Shown here piece after piece: positions 17,804 through 23,440 of a stretch of DNA of 23,440 bases; within the stretch, counting starts at the first letter, position 1; each line of letters opens with the position of its first letter. A program made the translations under genes and the position numbers. The stretch is from Flammeovirgaceae bacterium UBA5008. GTDB taxonomy: Bacteria; Bacteroidota; Bacteroidia; Cytophagales; Cyclobacteriaceae. The notes under the pieces are model-generated. The model worked only from the letters and a program-made list of their open reading frames with translations, was not told where the DNA came from and did no database searches. Location of the stretch: contig DGYK01000026.1 in NCBI GenBank assembly GCA_002398365.1, positions 61,290-84,729 of the forward strand, given 5' to 3'.

Positions 17804-18565
17804 TTACACTTTCACCGATGCTTCTAGGTTAAAACTTTTCTGTTCATTATGAAAAACATAGCCAAGTTGGTTTGTGAGCATCTGTGTTTGACCAATATAG
17901 AAATTGGAGACGTTTCTGTGACTGTGGCCAAAGATCCAAGCATATGGCTGTAATTCGCTAATCAATTGACCTAACTCCACGGCAAAGGCACTGTTTAATG
18001 GAGACCCCAAAAATTCAATGGGGTAGTTAGCAAAAGTGGGGACATGATGAGTTACCACTACCTGTTTTTTAGAAGAGTTTAACTTTAGAGATTTCTCAAT
18101 GAAACCCTTGGCATTCAAGTGGATCATATTCGTGTCAGATGGTGTCAGAGTTTCCCCATTGATTTTGATTAGGTGGTAGTCTGACATTTGCAAACCAATT
18201 ATCTTTGAGTATTTCTCTGGGATTACTGTCCATAATGTGGAAAAATGTATTACAACATCTCCTATTTCAACAGAAGCATTATTTATCAGAGTTACGTTAT
18301 GTCTGATTTTTTGCTCGAACGAGATAGCCTCACCTATTGACGAATTATAGTATTCGTGGTTCCCGGGTATCCAATACGTTTCTTTGAAATTATCAGATAC
18401 CCAATCAAAGAACCAGTTTGCTTTATCTAATTCCGAAAAGCAAACAATATCACCGGCCATGATCAATATATTAGCAATTGGATGGAGCATGTTGTTTTGC
18501 AACCATGCTTGATTTTCTTCAAATTCTAGGTGGAGATCAGAGCAATATTGTAATTCAATAGCCAT
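17804..18565 (-). CDS. Calcineurin-like metallophosphoesterase, 253 aa
   Basis: All five metal-binding motifs are in order: D10-L-H12 (SDLHLEF), MAGD, GNHEYY, VTHH and FGHSH. These build the di-metal centre of the calcineurin-like phosphoesterase fold. The start is placed at 18565 (MAIELQYCSDLHLEF), because the twelve extra codons from 18601 add nothing seen in relatives and the first beta strand should begin here. It is a soluble cytosolic enzyme without signal peptide. It is similar in size to the small bacterial phosphohydrolases often annotated as Icc/MPE proteins; substrate (phosphodiester, phosphomonoester or nucleotide) unknown. It lies between the unknown 113-residue gene and the histidine phosphatase, all on the strand of tnsABC, and so reads as part of the accessory block next to the transposition genes. 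Confidence 0.92.
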   Translation of the reverse strand: MAIELQYCSDLHLEFEENQAWLQNNMLHPIANILIMAGDIVCFSELDKANWFFDWVSDNFKETYWIPGNHEYYNSSIGEAISFEQKIRHNVTLINNASVEIGDVVIHFSTLWTVIPEKYSKIIGLQMSDYHLIKINGETLTPSDTNMIHLNAKGFIEKSLKLNSSKKQVVVTHHVPTFANYPIEFLGSPLNSAFAVELGQLISELQPYAWIFGHSHRNVSNFYIGQTQMLTNQLGYVFHNEQKSFNLEASVKV

Positions 18566-18630
18566 AGTGTAAACGGAATAGCTTCGAAACCCGAGCGACA
18601 TTCATATTCTCAGGATTATATGTTTTTGTC

Positions 18631-18972
18631 TCATCGGATTCCAACTTTGCTTTTTCGAAGATGTAGAACTGTGGAGTCCTGCTCTATTATTTCACTTAGC
18701 GCTACTTTTAGTAAGCGATTAAATGTTGGATAATTTATATCACGGTTCAGGTATTTGTTCATTTCTGAATTTAACCTTTTCTGGCAATAGTCCAGAAACC
18801 ATCGTTCAAAAACTACATTTTCCCCGGTAAGAATATATTCATCGATGATCGAATCAATTTTTGATTGATGAATCCCAGCTTTTGTAAAATAAGGCATCAA
18901 AATGGGTAAGTAAGAAGCTTTAAAAGCTATCTGGATTTCAACATCTATTCCCTCTATTTTAGCGAATTCCAT
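18631..18972 (-). CDS. Unrecognised protein beside the Tn7-like core, 113 aa
   Basis: No family recognised. The 113 residues are mostly helical, with no signal peptide, no membrane helix, no cysteine cluster and a basic C-terminus (LHLRKSKVGIR). It lies 123 bp downstream of tnsC on the same strand, where many Tn7-like elements carry tniQ/tnsD. It is not TniQ: that family has a zinc-finger module (CxxC / CxxH pairs) and is much longer. A TAATTTTG box on the minus strand at 19066-19073 could be a promoter of its own, which would separate it from the tns operon. It could be a cargo gene or an element-specific accessory factor. Confidence 0.55.
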   Translation of the reverse strand: MEFAKIEGIDVEIQIAFKASYLPILMPYFTKAGIHQSKIDSIIDEYILTGENVVFERWFLDYCQKRLNSEMNKYLNRDINYPTFNRLLKVALSEIIEQDSTVLHLRKSKVGIR

Positions 18973-19095
18973 TTTTACTACACGAAATACTCAACTGATA
19001 TGAAAGTTGATCCACGCTTCCTTATTGTCTACTCTGTTTTTGGCCTGACGAATCGAGGATTATCGCAAAATTAACTAAATACAATGATAAGAAGC

Positions 19096-19998
19096 CTAGA
19101 TGATTTTTCTTTTCTCCGCTTCTATTTTCTGGGGAGACATATGCCCACACTTGTCCATTAAAGAAATAGTGAGTTTATGCTGGTTATTTTTAATTGCGTA
19201 AACAGTGGCATCGCTTAACAGTTCATACATGTTACCAATTGTCCTATCAGTATTGGTAAGAACATAACGGATCATTTCGTCACTGGCCAAGTCGGAGGGT
19301 TCCTCTAAAGGTAGTAGTGCTTCAAACGAGGCAAGTAGGGATTCTAGTTCTTCTCCTTCTGACCACGTTGGGATTACTGCCGGCAAGAATCGATTCTTAA
19401 ATTGGTCATCAAAAGAAAAAATGTTAAGAGCCGAGGGAGCACCGGCTACTATAAATGAAACCTGCAGTATACTTGATATATTTTTCATCATGTTAACCAT
19501 CAGATGTTGTTCTCGAGAAGTGCCGGCTGCAATATGTTGGATTTCATCAATCAGGATAACCTTGCAATCAATTCTTTCAAGGGAATGGTATAATTGCTCT
19601 AGCTTGCTTGCAAAAGTATCAGTTCTTTTTATTGTAAGTTGAACTGAATTCAAAAGGGCATTAATGAATAGCGTTTCAGTGGGGTCATGAGGCATTACTG
19701 TCGCAATAACTGGGGCCATCAATTGACCAGAATGCTCATCAAGAGTAGCTAGATGAGCCTTCGCAAAACGCCTAAGCAAGGTAGTCTTTCCGTTATTTGA
19801 TCTTGCAACTATATTTAGATCACGCATTCGATGAGATCTTGGGTGTTCAAAAATCTCTTCCATTTTGGCCCAGACTTTTTCAACTTCCCGGTGCATGATC
19901 CAAGGAGTTTCTCTAACAAAGGAAATCTTTTTTTCCTTCGCATCGGGTCCTTTACAGTTTTCTAAGAATTTAATTGTCCGTTGATCCAAATGCTCCAT
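19096..19998 (-). CDS. tnsC: Tn7-like transposition regulator, AAA+ ATPase (TnsC/TniB)
   Basis: The 300-residue protein is an AAA+ ATPase of the TniB/TnsC group. The Walker A region is residues 65-73 (ARSNNGKTT, with K71 and T72; the usual leading Gly is Ala), Walker B is residues 146-152 (CKVILIDE, D151-E152), followed by IQHI as in TniB. An Arg-finger candidate lies in FDDQFKNRFLPAVI. In Tn7, TnsC forms ATP-dependent filaments on target DNA and links the target selector to TnsAB. It is shorter than Tn7 TnsC (555 aa), as in Tn5053-like and many Bacteroidota elements. The start lies 29 bp inside the end of tnsB, which implies coupled translation. The C-terminus (HMSPQKIEAEKRKII) is short. No tniQ/tnsD follows it in the window. 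Confidence 0.93.
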   Translation of the reverse strand: MEHLDQRTIKFLENCKGPDAKEKKISFVRETPWIMHREVEKVWAKMEEIFEHPRSHRMRDLNIVARSNNGKTTLLRRFAKAHLATLDEHSGQLMAPVIATVMPHDPTETLFINALLNSVQLTIKRTDTFASKLEQLYHSLERIDCKVILIDEIQHIAAGTSREQHLMVNMMKNISSILQVSFIVAGAPSALNIFSFDDQFKNRFLPAVIPTWSEGEELESLLASFEALLPLEEPSDLASDEMIRYVLTNTDRTIGNMYELLSDATVYAIKNNQHKLTISLMDKCGHMSPQKIEAEKRKII

Positions 19999-21880
19999 GA
20001 TCTATATTAAATCGTTTAGGCTTTTTCTTCTCTTGCTTTTCTAAATTTTCATCAGTCTTGATTTCGGGTAAGACAGAATAATCCCCGACCACTTCACCTT
20101 TAGGCATGGGTTTTGACTGTCGCTCTGCTTCTCTACTCTGACGCCTTCTCGACTGTTTCGTTTTGTTGATAGCTGATTCCTCTAGCGTCCTCATTGCAAG
20201 ATATCCCTCAATAATAGCATTTGTATCAATGTCCTTATTTTCAGCTTTTAGCTTACGTTCTACTTCGCGCTTCTCCCAGATGCTCATATCAGGGCAGCTG
20301 AGGTTGATACTTGGAATTTCATAATACACCTTCGAGTCTGGATCCATGAAATAGATCTTCTTTATGTTCCTTATGTCCATCTTAAAAATGAACTTCTTTT
20401 TCTCTCTCTTTTTCTCGAATTCGAATTCTTCCTTTAAATTAATATAGGGTGCAAGTAATGGATGGTAGTATTCCATGTTTTCGATTTGTACCCCTGAACT
20501 CTGTATAGTTCGTTCATATAGCGGCATAAAATCTAAACGCAGAGTATCTTCATCTTCATGAAGTTCAGTAAGTCCTGCTGCAGGCACTCCACCATATTCT
20601 CCCATTAAACCTTTTTTCAACCGTGAAAGCGGACTAGTTCCAATCCCTGTGTGCGGGCGGATCATGTACACTTTTGTGATGTAAGTGACGAGCCATTCTT
20701 CGAATTCTTCTAAAGTAAAGGCTGCGTACATTTTTGAATCGTATTCGAAATACTTCCGTTCTTTGATATTCGAAAATGTTGTGCCTGGCAGTGTATGAAT
20801 CTCCCTGTTAAAGGTCCCCAATAACCTTTCAATGTGAGCGCCATAGTGCGGTTTTTTCTTCGGACGCCATTGTATTCCTATCCCGTAAGCGAGGCATGCC
20901 TTTTCAATCATTTTGCTATGAAATTCACCCGCATTATCAGAATGGATTGTTTTCATGGCACCCCAGCAGGGCCATTCTTCAGTGATATTGTATTTGGTCA
21001 GTAGTTTAATTTTTGGGTACATCGCGTTAGCGATTGCTTGCCCTGTACCAAAATTACCAGGTGGATCAAGAGAAAGATAAAAGCCCATTGGACATCGAGA
21101 AAATACATCAATTAGAAGTGTCAACCAGGGTCTTGTTAGCGGTTTACGGTAAACTGGATCTACTAATATTATATCGAGCCGTGTGTGATCTATTTGAACA
21201 ATACTGAACGGATATTTAGCATCAGGTATTTTACCAGGCTTACCTTCGAATTGTTGATTTGCTATTTGTCTGCTCCTGCGAAACTTAATAGCTGTTTTCT
21301 CAGTTTTTTGAGCAATCCTCTTTTTTACAGTGTTCAAGTTAGGAACTGATAAGCCACTCCTGGTACATTGAATTTTAACTTCTAAGAAGGTATCTGCAAT
21401 GGACTTATTTTTGTAGTACTTAGAGGAAATAGCTTCCTGTATTATTTTCTCTTGTTCGTCTGATATCTTACTCTTACCCTTACCACCTCGTCCTTCTCGA
21501 TCAATTAGCGCAGATAAATGTCTGGTTTTTTGGTAACGAGCGCGCCAGCGATAAATAGTGGACTTGCCGACTTTGTTTTTTCTTGCCGCCAGTTCTAATT
21601 TATCGGGGTCAATATATTTATCGATGAAGGGCTCAATTATTTTAAGCCTTTTCTTAGCAAGTGCTTCTTCCTGTTCTGTAAGTAAGTCAGCAGGTATTAC
21701 TGGGTAAAGTTCTGTGACATCGGGAAGAATTGGCTTTCGAATGTCAACGATGGGTACCATTTTTGTTTCACGGGTCTCAAGGTTCTCACCAACGACATGA
21801 ATTCGATCTGAAATGACCCGCTTTATTCGGAAATTGACGCCTTCATAGCTAAATAACTCGTCATTGATTATTTTGATCAT
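19970..21880 (-). CDS. tnsB: Tn7-like transposase, DDE strand-transfer subunit (TnsB/TniA)
   Basis: The 636-residue protein is the TnsB/TniA/MuA-type integrase. Residues about 85-200 contain helix-turn-helix DNA-binding domains (KVGKSTIYRWRARY). The RNase H-like core follows, with catalytic D231 (VQIDHTRLDII), D315 (TIHSDNAGEFHS) and E351 (PHYGAHIERLLGTF). A Mu-type C-terminal beta barrel is at about 480-560, and the C-terminal tail (residues about 575-636) is charged, with RRRQSREAERQ and EKKKPKRFNIDHGAFG; in Tn7 this tail contacts TnsC. It binds repeats in the transposon ends and joins 3' ends to target DNA. The gene begins 4 bp after the tnsA stop and its end overlaps tnsC by 29 bp, so the three form one operon. 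All catalytic residues are intact and no frameshift is seen. Confidence 0.96.
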   Translation of the reverse strand: MIKIINDELFSYEGVNFRIKRVISDRIHVVGENLETRETKMVPIVDIRKPILPDVTELYPVIPADLLTEQEEALAKKRLKIIEPFIDKYIDPDKLELAARKNKVGKSTIYRWRARYQKTRHLSALIDREGRGGKGKSKISDEQEKIIQEAISSKYYKNKSIADTFLEVKIQCTRSGLSVPNLNTVKKRIAQKTEKTAIKFRRSRQIANQQFEGKPGKIPDAKYPFSIVQIDHTRLDIILVDPVYRKPLTRPWLTLLIDVFSRCPMGFYLSLDPPGNFGTGQAIANAMYPKIKLLTKYNITEEWPCWGAMKTIHSDNAGEFHSKMIEKACLAYGIGIQWRPKKKPHYGAHIERLLGTFNREIHTLPGTTFSNIKERKYFEYDSKMYAAFTLEEFEEWLVTYITKVYMIRPHTGIGTSPLSRLKKGLMGEYGGVPAAGLTELHEDEDTLRLDFMPLYERTIQSSGVQIENMEYYHPLLAPYINLKEEFEFEKKREKKKFIFKMDIRNIKKIYFMDPDSKVYYEIPSINLSCPDMSIWEKREVERKLKAENKDIDTNAIIEGYLAMRTLEESAINKTKQSRRRQSREAERQSKPMPKGEVVGDYSVLPEIKTDENLEKQEKKKPKRFNIDHGAFGSTDN

Positions 21881-21884
21881 AAGA

Positions 21885-22568
21885 CTATGATTTTATATAC
21901 CATACGGGTGAATCCATAGTTAATGGTTTATCCAATTCGCAACCTATGAACCTAGTAGCAACTAAAAACCATAGTGCTGGAATCAATGCTGCTTTACGAT
22001 AAAAATCATTTGCAGCAATTTTTATAATGTGTGCAGGAGTCGCATGATCTTCTAGCTCGCGCAAGGCATCCATGACGTTTTCAATGAGACCAATGCTAGG
22101 AGTTTTACGCATGTAAGGGACAAGAAACTTAGCGTTCTCAACATAGGGCGTATTGAGCTCCACTTCGGTTATAATCTTAAACCTCCATCCTTTAGTATCG
22201 CAGTAGCGGATAGCGGCCATGAATTTTGGTTTAAGTTCATTCCAATTTTTTTTTAAAATCTCCCGAGTTTTAACCTCAAATAATGTCGGTTTTATTTTAT
22301 CAGGACCTAAATCATCTGAGAAGTATGCAAGGAAATCTGGGGTGTAATGAGCAGGGTTCCCGCTTGGGCTTATGTAATCAATTTTTACAGGTTGTTCAAC
22401 AAATCTCTTGACTCCAGCGCTGAACTCAAGAAAATACGCCATGTTTCTTTCAGGAATACTCTCATATTGCACCATAGCTTTATTTTTTCTACTAGGAATA
22501 ACCCCGGGAGCTGTAAAACCATTGCTTTTGACGTCCCTTATGGACGCGAGGAATTGTTCTCTTAATTT
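21885..22568 (-). CDS. tnsA: Tn7-like transposase, 5'-end endonuclease subunit (TnsA)
   Basis: The protein is a restriction-endonuclease-like nuclease that in Tn7 cuts the 5' strands and allows cut-and-paste movement. Motifs, numbered from the ATG at 22568 (227 aa): E40 (YESIPERNMAYFLEF), D78 (HYTPDFLAYF) and E98-x-K100 (TLFEVKTREI), matching E63, D114 and K132 of Tn7 TnsA. A winged-helix-like C-terminal part follows (TPAHIIKIAANDFYRKAALIP). The frame is open to a TTG at 22616, which would leave only 61 bp for the transposon end; the ATG leaves 109 bp, closer to the roughly 90-bp right end of Tn7, so the ATG is preferred. The promoter must lie within the transposon end, where TnsB binding could repress it. 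Presence of tnsA indicates a cut-and-paste element. Confidence 0.93.
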   Translation of the reverse strand, partial: KLREQFLASIRDVKSNGFTAPGVIPSRKNKAMVQYESIPERNMAYFLEFSAGVKRFVEQPVKIDYISPSGNPAHYTPDFLAYFSDDLGPDKIKPTLFEVKTREILKKNWNELKPKFMAAIRYCDTKGWRFKIITEVELNTPYVENAKFLVPYMRKTPSIGLIENVMDALRELEDHATPAHIIKIAANDFYRKAALIPALWFLVATRFIGCELDKPLTMDSPVWYIKS

Positions 22569-22677
22569 CATATGTAGAGCAGGGGCATTCTCATATTTTA
22601 CTAGCCGTTTTCTCAATTTATAATGGTCAAGTGCGTGTGTTTATTGTGTAAATTCTCACAATTTTATAATATTCACA
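22569..22677 (-). repeat. Right terminal region of the Tn7-like element
   Basis: Read inward on the minus strand, the end begins TGTGAATATTATAAAAT and continues TGTGAGAATTTACACAAT. The TGTGA-AAT starts recur 17 bp apart, as expected for the first two TnsB-binding sites. ATTGTG (22643-22648) and CACAAT (22657-22662) form a further inverted repeat. The terminus is placed at 22677, because TGT...ACA ends are the rule in this family and because this choice keeps comM in frame just outside. The inner limit is not defined by sequence; the tnsA ATG is used. Confidence 0.68.
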
Positions 22678-22682
22678 CGCAC
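22678..22682. other. Candidate 5-bp target-site duplication CGCAC
   Basis: Tn7-like insertion duplicates 5 bp. With the terminus at 22677 the flanking 5 bp are CGCAC. If the intact gene read ATC GCA CTC, the target encodes Ile-Ala-Leu, which fits the DLPIALGIL motif of YifB/ComM. The other copy would lie at the far end of the element, outside the window. Termini a few bases further right (duplication CTCTG or TCTGT) are possible but lose the TGT end. Confidence 0.5.
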
Positions 22683-23440
22683 TCTGTATCCTTTCAGCTT
22701 CCGGACAAATTGAAACGGAGTTGCTCGAACAATATGTGATCATGGGCGAACTTTCGTTAGACGGAAAGTTGCGACCCATCAAAGGCGTGTTGCCAATCTC
22801 CATCCAATCCCGTAAGGAAAATTTTAAAGGACTGATTTTACCCAAGGCCAACGCGCGCGAAGCTGCCATCGTCAACAACCTCGATATTATTGGAGTGGAG
22901 ACATTGCAGGAAGCGATTGATTTTATTGAAGGGCATTTGGTTATCGAGCCACTGGTAGTTGATACGCGCGAAGTGTTTCAAAGCAAACTCAACAGCTACG
23001 ATGCCGACTTCCGCGATGTGCAAGGACAAGAGAACATCAAGCGTGCGCTGGAAATTGCCGCGGCCGGAGGACACAATGCAATCATGATCGGTCCGCCCGG
23101 TGCGGGCAAAACCATGTTGGCAAAACGGTTGCCATCCATCTTGCCACCACTCACACTGAACGAAGCACTCGAAACCACGAAGATTCATTCCGTTGCCGGA
23201 AAGGTGGGATCAGATGCATCGCTCATGACCACTCGACCTTTTCGATCTCCTCATCACACGATTTCTGATGTTGCTTTAGTAGGAGGTGGAGGCAATCCAC
23301 AGCCCGGAGAAATTTCATTGTCGCACAACGGAGTTTTGTTTTTAGATGAGCTTCCTGAATTTAAACGCACGGTGTTGGAAGTAATGCGCCAGCCGATGGA
23401 AGAAAGGCGTGTGACGATTTCGCGCGCGAAAGTTTCCATC
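22679..23440 (+). pseudogene. comM: YifB/ComM Mg-chelatase-like AAA+ ATPase, 3' part, split by the transposon and cut by the window edge
   Basis: The frame is open from 22670 and shows homology from 22679 to the window end (254 codons), beginning ALCILSASGQIETE, which aligns with the ALGILAASGQI motif near residue 100 of YifB/ComM. The Lon-protease-like N-terminal region follows (GELSLDGKLRPIKGVLPI, LPKANAREAAIV), then the AAA+ module with Walker A (GPPGAGKTMLAK), the YifB signature FRSPHHTISDVALVGGGGNPQPGEISLSHNGVLF (in two parts), and Walker B (LFLDELPEF). ComM is a helicase that aids branch migration of incoming DNA in natural transformation. The 5' third of the protein, with the start codon, is missing here, and the stop is outside the window. 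The gene is therefore inactivated, unless the upstream part is expressed separately. Its GC content is clearly higher than that of the element. Confidence 0.93.

Larger units (their letters stand above)
19096..22677 (-). mobile_element. Tn7-like transposon: tnsABC core and right end, inserted in comM
   Basis: A compact tnsA-tnsB-tnsC operon is transcribed inward from a TGTG... terminus that abuts the interior of the comM gene. This is the arrangement of the right end of Tn7 and of the comM-inserted Tn6022/AbaR family. The left end is outside the window, because no 5' comM part and no second terminus were found. The true element extends left of this interval, probably beyond base 1, so most or all of the genes to the left are likely cargo. 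Base composition steps up sharply on crossing 22677 into comM. No cas genes or tniQ are present in the window, so the targeting module is unknown. Confidence 0.88.

Noticed and set aside
19096..22677. CRISPR-associated transposon (CAST)
   Set aside because: No Cas12k, Cascade genes, tniQ or repeat-spacer array is visible in the window.

Overview
The window looks like a Bacteroidota chromosome, most likely of the Cytophagales type. The signs are giant secreted RHS proteins with a DUF6443-like region and tandem Ig_7-like domains, a PAS-rich hybrid histidine kinase, AT-rich genes that do not depend on clear Shine-Dalgarno sites, and candidate TAnnTTTG -7 promoter boxes. No rRNA, tRNA or CRISPR array was seen.

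Layout: (1) 1-4721 holds signalling genes: a hybrid sensor kinase cut by the left window edge, an unrecognised helical protein, and a divergent NarL-type response regulator. (2) 4757-15066 is a polymorphic-toxin locus. A TACCC-repeat operator candidate precedes a three-gene unit: a secreted 1302-residue protein with an SpvB/Tc-like start, a small secreted protein joined by an ATGA overlap, and a 1780-residue secreted RHS protein with a variable C-terminal tip. A probable immunity gene follows directly. (3) 15071-15972 is an IS1-family element with odd repeated end-like sequences. (4) 16062-18972 holds small accessory genes: a membrane-anchored protein with a pseudopilin-like middle and OB-like end, a histidine phosphatase, a calcineurin-like phosphoesterase and an unknown 113-residue protein. 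(5) 19096-22677 is the transposition module and right end of a Tn7-like transposon, tnsABC transcribed inward from the end. (6) From 22679 the sequence is the 3' part of yifB/comM, cut in its N-terminal region and running off the right edge.

The main result is a Tn7-like element inserted in comM. The junction can be read to the codon: a TGTG... terminus at 22677, a candidate 5-bp duplication CGCAC, and then comM in frame. The 5' part of comM is not in the window. If the insertion is intact, everything to the left, including the toxin-immunity locus and the kinase, is cargo of an element longer than 22.6 kb. No TniQ/TnsD target selector is visible, so how this element finds comM is open.

The toxin locus is the other item of interest. 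Its two large proteins divide features normally combined in Tc toxin B/C subunits (SpvB-like start, RHS shell, RHS core, toxic tip), carry Sec signals, and have a small secreted partner encoded between them.
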